A stretch of DNA of 64,000 nucleotides from contig NZ_VZOW01000017.1 in the NCBI RefSeq assembly GCF_008801835.1, positions 1-64,000 of the forward strand, in the 5' to 3' direction. The stretch's first letter is position 1. Each line of letters begins with the position of its first letter. The translations under genes were made by a program, and so were the position numbers. Origin of the DNA: Cupriavidus pauculus (GTDB lineage Bacteria; Pseudomonadota; Gammaproteobacteria; Burkholderiales; Burkholderiaceae). Positions 17,481 through 24,797 of this stretch are shown piece after piece. Below the pieces are notes generated by a model. The model was not told where the DNA came from. It saw only the letters and a program-made list of their open reading frames with translations, and searched no databases.

Positions 17481-17831
17481 CTAAGGCACGGCGCGCGGCG
17501 GATACGGCATGGCCAGCAGCAGCATGGCTGGCAGGTTGGACGGATTGGATACCTGGCGGGCTTCCCCCGGCGCCAGCCGCACGGAGTCGAACCGCCCCAG
17601 GGTGACGGTCTCCGACGGGGTGCGGATACAGACCGTGCCTTCCAGCACGACATAGTGCTTCTCAACGGGCGACGCATCGAGCGACGTATGGCCGCCCGGG
17701 AGGATCACTGAGACGCCCATCCACAGCGCCTCCGACGGGCCCGCCTCGTGCCCTTGCAGCCGCAGGCAATGCATGCCGTCGTGGTTGGCCGGATGGTAGG
17801 CCGGTGCCTCGGCAAATCGGGTCGTGTTCAT
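17481..17831 (-). CDS. Small cupin-domain protein
   Basis: The 116-residue protein folds as a single cupin: strands around GVSVILPGGHTSLDASPVEK give His48 and Glu57 as possible metal ligands, with EGTVCIRT and a PGEARQVSN segment forming the second half. Such stand-alone cupins in catabolic clusters act as small dioxygenases, isomerases or decarboxylase helpers; nothing here decides which. Its start overlaps the stop of the upstream dehydrogenase gene (ATGA on the minus strand), so it is translationally coupled to that gene. It is the last gene before the operator that separates the enzyme genes from the porin. Confidence 0.75.
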   Translation of the reverse strand: MNTTRFAEAPAYHPANHDGMHCLRLQGHEAGPSEALWMGVSVILPGGHTSLDASPVEKHYVVLEGTVCIRTPSETVTLGRFDSVRLAPGEARQVSNPSNLPAMLLLAMPYPPRAVP

Positions 17832-18805
17832 GGCGTCAGCACCACGCGTTCGGGGGCGCCCTGCAGCACCGCGCGATAGGCGTCCTTGGCGTCGGCCAGC
17901 GCATAGGTATAGTCGGGCAGCACCGGAAACGGCTTGAGTTGCCCGGCGGCGAACATCGGCGCCAGGGCGTCGAGGATCTTGGCGCAGGCCTGGCTGTCCA
18001 TTGCCAGCGTGTCCACGCCCACATAGGTGTGCTGCCCCCGGTAGAACGCGAAGATATCGAAGGGCACAGGCTTCTCGATGGTCGAGATAAAGATCTGCGT
18101 GGCGCCAATCGCCATGGCCAGGTTGGCCTGCTCGAAATAGGGGCTGCCCACCGTGTTGTAAACGATGTCCGCGCCATGGCCGCCGGTTTCGTCGCGCACC
18201 ACCTCGGCAATGGCTTCCCGGCTGGCATCGATCATGCGCACCGCGCTACTGGCGTGGCCACGGTACGGCTCCGACTTGCGTTCCACCGCGAACACCCGTG
18301 CGCCGAGCGCGGTGGCAATCTGGATCGTGGCCTGGCCAACCTTGCCATTGCCGCCGGCGACCAGCACCACGTCGCCCGCCTTGGGCATGCCGGCGCGGCG
18401 CAGGCCTTCATAAGCCGTAATGAACGGCACGCCCACGGCACCGGCTTCGATCAGCGAGATGGCGTGCGGCTTGGCGCGCACGGCCTCCGCGCTGATGCGC
18501 AGGTACTTGCCGTGCGTACCGTCGCGGCGAATGCCAAGCTCGCCGCCACTGCCCCACACTTGCTGCCCGATCAACTGGCCAGGGCCATCGATAACAACGC
18601 CTGCGTAGTCGCGTCCCGGCGTACGTGGCCAGACGGCATGCGGCATCAGGCCGAGCGTGGCCTTGACATCGCTGGGATTCACGCCCGCGCTAACCACTTC
18701 GACAATGCACTCGCCCGCGCCCGCCTCTGGCCGCGGCATCCCGACCAGCGACAGCTCGAGCGCGTCGATGGTCGAAGCTTTCCGTTGAACCTGAATGGTG
18801 TTCAT
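17828..18805 (-). CDS. Zinc-type alcohol dehydrogenase-like (MDR) oxidoreductase
   Basis: The 325-residue medium-chain dehydrogenase/reductase has a GroES-like N-terminal half (GVNPSDVKATLGL and PGRDYAGVV) and a Rossmann half with VLVAGGNGKVGQATIQIA near residue 150. The structural-zinc Cys cluster is absent, so it is closer to quinone oxidoreductase/enoyl reductase-like members than to true zinc alcohol dehydrogenases. It likely reduces an unsaturated or keto intermediate with NADPH. The start follows the BKACE stop by 41 bp, and its stop overlaps the cupin start. Confidence 0.8.
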   Translation of the reverse strand: MNTIQVQRKASTIDALELSLVGMPRPEAGAGECIVEVVSAGVNPSDVKATLGLMPHAVWPRTPGRDYAGVVIDGPGQLIGQQVWGSGGELGIRRDGTHGKYLRISAEAVRAKPHAISLIEAGAVGVPFITAYEGLRRAGMPKAGDVVLVAGGNGKVGQATIQIATALGARVFAVERKSEPYRGHASSAVRMIDASREAIAEVVRDETGGHGADIVYNTVGSPYFEQANLAMAIGATQIFISTIEKPVPFDIFAFYRGQHTYVGVDTLAMDSQACAKILDALAPMFAAGQLKPFPVLPDYTYALADAKDAYRAVLQGAPERVVLTP

Positions 18806-18846
18806 GATGTATGGATGATCAGTAATGTTTAAAAAGTGCGCGGCGC

Positions 18847-19731
18847 TCAGGCTTCGCGCAGACCCAACTGCGCGCGCGCCTCGGATGCCGATGCGATCGC
18901 TCCGCCCAGCGACTTGACGATGTCCCGCGCCTTGGCCACCAGCGCAGCATTGCTCGGCGCCAGCACGCCTTTTTCCAGGTAGATGTTGTCTTCCAGGCCC
19001 ACTCGCACGTGGCCGCCGGCCAGCCAGGCCTGTGCGACGATCGGAAACTCGGCCCGGCCGACGCCGAACGCGGACCATTGAGCACCTGCCGGTAGCATGT
19101 TGCGGGCATAGAAGATCGTCTCGGGCGTGGCCGCGAAGCCATACTTCACACCGAGCACGAAGGTCCACAAACCCGGGCCCTCGAGCACCCCCTCACGCAT
19201 GAAATCGAGCGCCATGTTCAAGTCCCCGGAATCGAAGATTTCCAGCTCCGGCATGACGCCCGCGCCGCGAATCACTTCGGCCATTTTGCGGACGTTGGCG
19301 GGTGTATTGATGACGACGTCACCGCCCGAGTTCATGGTGTTGAGGTCGAGCGAACACACATCGGGGCGCAAGGCGGCAATATGCTCGACGCGCTTGAGCG
19401 GGTGCTGCAGCGTCGTGCCTGCCGCGGCGACGCGCGGTTCGTTCTCGTCGGGCACGAAGCGCCCGCCTGGCCCCGTCGTGAGATTGATGATCAGGCTGCG
19501 ATTGCGCGCGCGGATCCTGTCGATGACATCGGCGTAGTAGTCGAGCGACATCGACGGCCGCCCCGTTTGCGGATCGCGAACGTGAATGTGCGCCGCGGCC
19601 GCCCCCGCTTCAGCCGCCTCAAGCGCCGCGTCGGCAATCTGGGCCGGCGTCACTGGGAGTCCGGGGTGCTGCTCGGGGGTCACGATATTGCCGGTCACCG
19701 CGCAGGTGATGATGGTCTTTCTTGCGTGCAT
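18847..19731 (-). CDS. BKACE-family beta-keto acid cleavage enzyme (DUF849)
   Basis: The 294-residue protein belongs to the Kce/BKACE family, zinc-dependent enzymes that use acetyl-CoA to cleave a beta-keto acid into acetoacetate and a shortened acyl-CoA. The N-terminus TIITCAVTGN, zinc ligands His48 and His50 in AAHIHVRDP, the NLTTGPGG strand, and VGLEDNIYL with the third metal Glu near residue 245 are all present. Substrate specificity varies widely in the family (3-keto-5-aminohexanoate, beta-ketoadipate, dehydrocarnitine and others). Its place after a ring-cleaving dioxygenase and an SDR suggests a dicarboxylic beta-keto acid, but this is inference. Confidence 0.85.
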   Translation of the reverse strand: MHARKTIITCAVTGNIVTPEQHPGLPVTPAQIADAALEAAEAGAAAAHIHVRDPQTGRPSMSLDYYADVIDRIRARNRSLIINLTTGPGGRFVPDENEPRVAAAGTTLQHPLKRVEHIAALRPDVCSLDLNTMNSGGDVVINTPANVRKMAEVIRGAGVMPELEIFDSGDLNMALDFMREGVLEGPGLWTFVLGVKYGFAATPETIFYARNMLPAGAQWSAFGVGRAEFPIVAQAWLAGGHVRVGLEDNIYLEKGVLAPSNAALVAKARDIVKSLGGAIASASEARAQLGLREA

Positions 19732-19763
19732 GGAAGAATGGAAGTTAAGGGCCTGAGAAAGTA

Positions 19764-20513
19764 CTAGCCAAGCTGGCGGCCGCCATCGACCACAATCGTG
19801 GTACCCGTGGCGAACCGCAGCGAGGTCGCGCACGCGACGATGGCATCGGCCACGTCCTCCGCATGGCCAATGCGGCGCAGCGGCGTGGTCTTGGCGGCCC
19901 GCTCGTTGAACGTGCTGTCGCGCCCCGGAACGAAGGCCGTATCGACCACTCCCGGAGAGACATTGAGGACGCGGATCTCGGGCGCCAGCGCGCGACCCAG
20001 CGACATCGCCATCACGTCCAGCCCCGCCTTCGCGGCGCAGTAGGCCACGTTGCTGCCCTGCCCCGTGCGCCCGGCAATCGACCCGACATTGACGACCAAG
20101 CCGGCACCACTGGCTCGCAATGCCGGCGCAAAGGCACGAATGGCGGCAAACTGGCCGCGCCAATTAACGGCAAAGAGCTCGTCGATCAGGTCGTCGTCGA
20201 GCGCATCGAGATCGCCATGTGGAATGGCGCGTGTGAAGCCCGATGTGTTGACGAGAATGTCCACGCGGCGGTAATGGTGCTGCACGTCGGCAGCCAGCTT
20301 GCGCAGCGAGGCGCTGTCGGCCACCTCGGCATACGCTGCCATGTGGTTGCCGGCGGGCAGCCCTTCGACCGTCTTCGCGGTACGCGCGGCATCGCGCCCG
20401 GTCAGCACGACGCTGGCGCCCAGATCGGCCAGGGCGCGGCCAGCGGCAAAACCGATGCCGCCGGTGCCGCCGATGATGACGGCAATCTTGCCGGATAGTG
20501 AGTGAGTGGTCAT
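19764..20513 (-). CDS. Short-chain dehydrogenase/reductase (classical SDR)
   Basis: The 249-residue protein shows the classical SDR pattern: GGTGGIGFAAG (residues 15-25, cofactor binding), the NTSG variant of NNAG near 90, catalytic Ser in NVGSIAGRTG near 142 and YCAAK near 156, and SPGVVDTAF. It is an NAD(P)H-dependent oxidoreductase of the FabG type. The genes upstream and downstream are 35 and 32 bp away on the same strand, so it belongs to the catabolic operon and plausibly handles a keto/hydroxy step after ring cleavage. Confidence 0.85.
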   Translation of the reverse strand: MTTHSLSGKIAVIIGGTGGIGFAAGRALADLGASVVLTGRDAARTAKTVEGLPAGNHMAAYAEVADSASLRKLAADVQHHYRRVDILVNTSGFTRAIPHGDLDALDDDLIDELFAVNWRGQFAAIRAFAPALRASGAGLVVNVGSIAGRTGQGSNVAYCAAKAGLDVMAMSLGRALAPEIRVLNVSPGVVDTAFVPGRDSTFNERAAKTTPLRRIGHAEDVADAIVACATSLRFATGTTIVVDGGRQLG

Positions 20514-20548
20514 GGTATGGCGCGGTAAATAGGCGTTCAGCCGTGTGG

Positions 20549-21487
20549 TCAATCGATGGGAGGGGTCGGAAAGGTTTGCTCGCCTGGCTCTAGCGTGAAG
20601 TCGAACTTCAGCGTGTAGAACGGCGCCGGCAGGTCGCCCCACGGGCTGCGCCCCACCTCGACACGCTGAAACGCGCCGACCAGTTGCCGATGCACGCCGA
20701 ACGTGACATCGGTCTCAAGAATGTCGGAGTCGTCGGCAAAGACCTGCGTCACCAACGTGCGGTAGCCGGGTGCGGCCACGATGAAATGAATATGCGCGGG
20801 GCGGTACGGATGGCGACGCTGGGCGGCCAGCAACGTGCCCACCGGGCCATTGGTCGGCACGGGGTAGCCCGCGGGACGCACGGTACGGAAGTGATAGTTG
20901 CCGTCGGCATCTGTATGAAACACGCCGCGCAGGTTGCGGTCAGGCTGGCGCGGGTCCTGGTTGTCGTACAGGCCCACCGGCGACGCCTGCCAGACCTCCA
21001 CCATCGCGCCGGGCAGCGCCGAACCGTCAGTGGCGCGCACCGTGCCGCTGACGAACAGCGGCAGGCCAGGCGACTCGTCTTGCACGACGCAGTCGCCACA
21101 CGCATAACGCGGCGCGTTGGCGCGATAGAACGGCCCCAGCAACGCGCCGGGCGTGCGTCCGCCATTCGTGTTGTTGTTGATCGTCGTGACCAGCGTCGAC
21201 AAGCCAAGCACATCGGCTGCCAGCACCACTTCGTTATTCGTGGCATGCGTGGCGTGGCCGAGGGCGGCGATGAACGCCAGCGCCCCCTCAAATTCCTCGT
21301 CGGTCGGCCGGACCTCACGCAGGAAGGCGTGCAAGTGCGATACCAGCGCAGCCATCACGCCGCGCAGGCGCAGGTCCTCCGTTCCCGCCATCGCCTGCAG
21401 GACGACCTCGGTTATCGAATCCTCATCTTCGATCAGCGACAGCGCGCTGACCGGCTTCGGTGCTGGCCGGGCTTCTTGCGTCTCCAT
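20549..21487 (-). CDS. Intradiol ring-cleavage dioxygenase (catechol/hydroxyquinol 1,2-dioxygenase-like)
   Basis: The 312-residue enzyme has the N-terminal dimerisation helices of catechol dioxygenases (to about 120) and the catalytic beta-sandwich. Fe(III) ligands are visible as Tyr174 (GLYDNQ), Tyr198 (GNYHFRT), His232 and His234 (RPAHIHF). The LLGPFYRANAPR and NGGRTPGALLGPF segments resemble hydroxyquinol 1,2-dioxygenases more than catechol enzymes, but the ring substrate is not proven. It is the first gene of the minus-strand unit and has a LacI-type palindrome 18 bp before its start. It would open an ortho-dihydroxylated ring to a muconate or maleylacetate. Confidence 0.88.
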   Translation of the reverse strand: METQEARPAPKPVSALSLIEDEDSITEVVLQAMAGTEDLRLRGVMAALVSHLHAFLREVRPTDEEFEGALAFIAALGHATHATNNEVVLAADVLGLSTLVTTINNNTNGGRTPGALLGPFYRANAPRYACGDCVVQDESPGLPLFVSGTVRATDGSALPGAMVEVWQASPVGLYDNQDPRQPDRNLRGVFHTDADGNYHFRTVRPAGYPVPTNGPVGTLLAAQRRHPYRPAHIHFIVAAPGYRTLVTQVFADDSDILETDVTFGVHRQLVGAFQRVEVGRSPWGDLPAPFYTLKFDFTLEPGEQTFPTPPID

Positions 21488-21504
21488 ATTTGAACTCCTT
21501 CTTT

Positions 21505-21518
21505 TGCAAACGTTTGCA
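21505..21518. promoter_or_regulatory. LacI-type operator upstream of the dioxygenase gene
   Basis: TGCAAACGTTTGCA, a perfect 14-bp palindrome, lies 18 bp before the dioxygenase ATG. It equals the core of the 24-bp operator at 17447-17470, supporting coordinate control by the LacI regulator encoded at the end of the unit. Confidence 0.78.
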
Positions 21519-21838
21519 TTATGGGCAATTTGCGGTCGAAGGCAAGTACAGACGCGTCAACATAAAGTGAATAAAAATTCACTAAAAATTAGAAAACCCA
21601 ACGAAATCAAGTCGTCCGGGGCGACATCCGGTCAATCCCTAAGGGACGTCGATGGTGCGTCGGAATGCGCTGGTTTCGGAGCGTATGCGGGATGCGGTCG
21701 ATGAGGTGAGCACCGTTACCCAATCGAGAATGCGATAGCGGTTTGCATAGCTTATAGAAGCCCAAGCTCTGAGACGCTGCATGTTGAACCCGTAAGCCGT
21801 GGAATGCTGGCGGGACGCATCGTAGCGAGCCTTTGCGA
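21519..21838. other. Intergenic stretch between the catabolic unit and the integration scar
   Basis: This contains the upstream flank of the dioxygenase gene, with an A/T-rich patch around 21560-21605 that may hold its promoter. I see no convincing gene, RNA or repeat. GC content drops relative to the operon. Confidence 0.4.
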
Positions 21839-22126
21839 CTAGTGGGCGAACGCCATGTCTGTCCGCTTCGTTCGCTCAGCCACCGCAACGCCACAGGCGC
21901 TCAAGCTGCAATAGCGGCGTCGTTGCTCGCCCGATGGACTGGAACACCCCGGGGCAACTGTTGGCGCGTCGGGGCGGTCTGCCTCGGGATATTTTTCGAA
22001 GCAACTTGGGCCTCGCAGGAACGCGCGGGCGCGCACGGCACCGTAGCTGGCAGGGCTGGCGGTACGTCGCTTGATGTCGCTTGGTCGGCGGAAGTAATCG
22101 ACGCCGTTTCGGCGGGTGATGTGCAT
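21839..22126 (-). pseudogene. Remnant of a DUF6538-type tyrosine integrase, N-terminus only
   Basis: From the ATG at 22126 the frame reads MHITRRNGVDYFRR, nearly the same as the start of the intact integrase at 34494-35672 (MHITRRNGVYYFRK). Including the leader, 22088-22178 matches 35634-35724 with five mismatches in 91 positions. Beyond about 15 codons the similarity is lost and the catalytic domain is missing, so it cannot be functional. It sits just outside the left tRNA duplication, as an integrase of an older or tandem element would. Confidence 0.7.
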
Positions 22127-22189
22127 CGCTGCCTCTCCCTCGGTGTAAGTGACACGCGGAAGGTGCAGCGGTGAAAGGGTGTTTTCCAA

Positions 22190-22224
22190 AAAACAAAACC
22201 CCGGAAGACCGCGATCTTCCGGGG
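22190..22224 (-). terminator. Rho-independent terminator, minus strand
   Basis: A 10-bp perfect stem (CCCCGGAAGA with its complement, 22199-22208 and 22215-22224) and 6-nt loop is followed on the minus strand by a T-rich tract. It lies 22 bp beyond the 3' end of the left tRNA-Ser copy and would end a transcript reading through it. Confidence 0.75.
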
Positions 22225-22245
22225 TTCGCCGCCAATACGATGTAG

Positions 22246-22324
22246 TGGCGGAGACGGAGGGATTCGAACCCTCGATCCAGGTTTTGGCCCGGATGCTCCC
22301 TTAGCAGGGGAGTGCCTTCGACCT
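22246..22324. repeat. Left copy of the 79-bp tRNA-Ser duplication (candidate attL)
   Basis: It is identical base for base to 35783-35861. It corresponds to the tRNA 3' part from D loop to CCA, the usual crossover segment for tyrosine integrases that target tRNA genes. Confidence 0.8.
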
Positions 22325-22387
22325 GTAGGCCTTGCTGCGCAAGGCTTTGCGGCTCGTTACACTCGCCGCTCCCTCGGCCACGTCTCT
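22246..22387 (-). pseudogene. tRNA-Ser(GCU)-like gene interrupted by a 48-nt insertion in the D arm
   Basis: On the minus strand this reads as tRNA-Ser(GCU). Its 3' 79 bases (22246-22324, including CCA) are identical to the intact gene at 35783-35876. Then 48 extra bases (22325-22372) interrupt the D arm, and the 5' piece GAGACGTGGCCGAG (22373-22386) resumes. The first base is A instead of G, breaking the first acceptor pair. The insertion can fold into two hairpins (stems GCGGC/GCCGC and GCCTTGC/GCAAGGC). It is most simply an attachment-site relic and probably yields no working tRNA. Confidence 0.7.
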
Positions 22388-22572
22388 TATTCGACTGTTA
22401 CACCACGCAGTCCGCGTGGAAGGCTTTAGTGTAGCAGTATCCCGGATTCCAGAGGCTCCATAGCGCGGGCACAATTCGCCTACCTGCGGCCGATGGCGCG
22501 GGCTATAAACTGCACCGAGGAACGGGGCGCAAAGCACCAAGTACCGTGCATCCACTTACAAGGATGACGTAC

Positions 22573-23637
22573 ATGGGCACCATCATTGAACGCTTCACCA
22601 AGCGCAACGAGGCTCGCTTCCAGGCGAAGATTCGACTCACGGGCATGCCGATAACATCAAAGGTCTTCAGCAGCCGAGAGGAAGCGGAGACATGGATACG
22701 CGCCACGACGCCGGAACTACGGGCACGCTCCCGGGTGACGGCGCGAGAGCAAGCTCAGGCGAAGATGCTCAAAAAGTTCAGAGACCGCCCACGCATCGTG
22801 GCTGACCTCCTCCACCGCCGCCTAACTGATGAGACGGGCAGCAAGAAGGGAGCAGAGGCGGAGACTAATCACATCCGCAGCATCCTGAAGTACCCACTAG
22901 CCCGCATGCACTTGACGAACCTGACCCGCCATGACATCAATGAATGGCGGGACCAGAGATTGCAAGACGTTGCGCCGAGCACCGTCAATCGGGAACTGAA
23001 CATCCTCAACGCAGTATTCAAGCTGGCGGTCTACGAATGGGATGTATCTCTCTGCAAGAGCGTGCTGGTGTCAGTACGACGCCCCAAGAACCCGCATGGC
23101 CGGGAGCGTCGTCTTCAGCCCGGAGAGGAAGAAGCTTTGCGGGCTGCTGGGGAAGCCGCAAGAAATCCCTTCGTGCTACCCATCTTGGACTTGGCCCTTG
23201 AGACGGCCATGCGTCGGAGTGAAATTCTCAACCTCGAATGGGAGCGGATCAACTTCCAGAACCGCGCTATCCAGTTGATCGACACGAAAAATGGCAAGCC
23301 GCGAGGCGTCCCGCTGTCGAAGCGAGCAATGGCGGCATTGGACTCGCTTCGGCGTGTCGCTGCCCGCCATCTTGGACGTGACGGGGAAATCGGCACCGGC
23401 CCAGTATTTCCCGGCCTCACCGTCAACGCCTTCAAACTAGCGTTTGATCGCACGGTGAAACGCGCCGAACTGAAGAACTTCCGCTTCCACGACTTGCGCC
23501 ACGAGGCCACCAGCCGGCTTTTTGAGAAAGGGCTGTCCGAGATGCAAGTGGCGAAGATAACGGGCCATACCGACCCCCGAATGCTCGCCCGATACACACA
23601 TTTGCGCGTAAAAGACCTAGCCGAACAGTTGGATTGA
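22573..23637 (+). CDS. Tyrosine recombinase (phage-type integrase), left-end
   Basis: The 354-residue protein has an N-terminal arm/core-binding region (about 1-165) and a C-terminal catalytic domain. Catalytic residues are visible as Arg in ETAMRRSEIL, HDLRHE, GHTDPRMLARYTH with the second His and nucleophilic Tyr near the end. The ATG at 22573 is chosen because AAGGA lies eight bases upstream; GTG and ATG codons at 22546 and 22564 are alternatives. It lies 186 bp inside the left tRNA copy, the expected position for the integrase using that attachment site. It is convergent with the Mrr-like gene (7 bp between). Confidence 0.9.
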   Translation: MGTIIERFTKRNEARFQAKIRLTGMPITSKVFSSREEAETWIRATTPELRARSRVTAREQAQAKMLKKFRDRPRIVADLLHRRLTDETGSKKGAEAETNHIRSILKYPLARMHLTNLTRHDINEWRDQRLQDVAPSTVNRELNILNAVFKLAVYEWDVSLCKSVLVSVRRPKNPHGRERRLQPGEEEALRAAGEAARNPFVLPILDLALETAMRRSEILNLEWERINFQNRAIQLIDTKNGKPRGVPLSKRAMAALDSLRRVAARHLGRDGEIGTGPVFPGLTVNAFKLAFDRTVKRAELKNFRFHDLRHEATSRLFEKGLSEMQVAKITGHTDPRMLARYTHLRVKDLAEQLD

Positions 23638-23644
23638 CGCGGAG

Positions 23645-24592
23645 TTATGAAGCGCGGGGGAGCGTGAATCTGCACACGGGAAACGTCTCGCACCCCCAAA
23701 ACGCCTTACCCTTGCCACTACGCTCAACCATCTTCGCCCCGCAAGCCGCGCATGTCGGCGTCCGGTAGTCCCCCTTAAATGCCTGCGCCAGCAGCGTTGC
23801 CTGCTTGTATTGGTCCAGCGCGCGAATCCGCTCAATGATCGCCGGGCCGTCAAGCAACTGGATACCGGCCCGCTCCGCCGACTCCTGCACCGGTCGCCCC
23901 ACATAGCCAGACAGGGACCAGAACACGCCCCTGCGCACCTTGTGCTCATGCATTACGCCAGCCAATGCGCGAACCTCAACCACCTTAACTGGTTTGCTCC
24001 AAGCCTTGCATTGCACGACGGCAACCGGGGCGTCCAGCCCTGCTTTGTATAGCGTGGCGTCGATTCCGCCGTCCGGGCCATGCGGCACTGTCTTGACGGT
24101 GAACCCCATCGCCTCGTAGTAGCCGACACACAGCAACTCGAATCGCTTCCACTCCAGAATCTTGAGCGCGTCTAGTGTCCAGCCATTAAATTCCGGCTTC
24201 TCTGCTGGCGATACTGGTCGCTGGGAGGCGGTTGATTTATCGGGCGCCCTGGCTCGCTGCCTTGGCTCCGACGGAGTTGGCCTGGCCTGACGTGGCTGTC
24301 TTACAGATGAGCGCCGCTCTCTAGGCTCCGGCTGCTCCCGTGCGCTACCGTTGTTCTGCCGCCTCTCGCGGATGAACGACAACAGCCCCAAGAATGCGAA
24401 CATCGTTGCTGGAACCCATGCCAGCGACTGGCTCATCATCACGATGCCCGCGAGGAAGGGATTCGATGCGAACGAAGCGGGCAAGGCCCAGCGAAAGACA
24501 ATGTACGCGCCCACGGCCAGTGCTGCGGACACCCACCAAGGCGAATCCAACAATACGTCGCTCAGCGACGGCTCCTTTCTCCTACGTCCCAT
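23645..24592 (-). CDS. Membrane-anchored Mrr-type restriction endonuclease with topoisomerase-type zinc finger
   Basis: The 315-residue protein has two N-terminal hydrophobic helices (about 16-35 and 42-72), a Pro/Arg/Ser-rich linker to about 135, an Mrr-like nuclease domain about 150-255, and a C-terminal Cys4 zinc ribbon (CAACGAK ... WGCETFPVC). The nuclease core shows Asp in GPDGGIDATLY and the Gln-x-Lys in VVQCKAW. Mrr enzymes cut modified or foreign DNA, so a defence role is likely. The membrane anchor would place cleavage at the inner face of the membrane, where phage DNA enters; that is inference. Confidence 0.8.
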   Translation of the reverse strand: MGRRRKEPSLSDVLLDSPWWVSAALAVGAYIVFRWALPASFASNPFLAGIVMMSQSLAWVPATMFAFLGLLSFIRERRQNNGSAREQPEPRERRSSVRQPRQARPTPSEPRQRARAPDKSTASQRPVSPAEKPEFNGWTLDALKILEWKRFELLCVGYYEAMGFTVKTVPHGPDGGIDATLYKAGLDAPVAVVQCKAWSKPVKVVEVRALAGVMHEHKVRRGVFWSLSGYVGRPVQESAERAGIQLLDGPAIIERIRALDQYKQATLLAQAFKGDYRTPTCAACGAKMVERSGKGKAFWGCETFPVCRFTLPRAS

Positions 24593-24797
24593 CGACCCGA
24601 CCTCATTTATCGTTCTGTGTTCGTGCGAGGCGGCACTCGGGCCGAAGCCCGCGCCACCCCATCTACGAATCTAACCGAGAACGCCTTCCGCCTCGTTGCT
24701 CTCTCCCAACACCCCACCACCGATGGGTGCCGAGGAAAGAACGGCGAGCCGAGACAGCGCGAGGCCCGCCTATTCGCCATCGCAACAACTGACTGCG

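Noticed and set aside
21600-22235. Several short frames around the integrase scar
   Set aside because: They overlap one another on both strands and only the first codons of one frame match a known protein; the rest is scar DNA.
22325-22372. The 48-nt tRNA insertion as a group I intron
   Set aside because: It is far too short and lacks any group I core; the two hairpins fit an inserted palindromic segment or attachment-site relic better.
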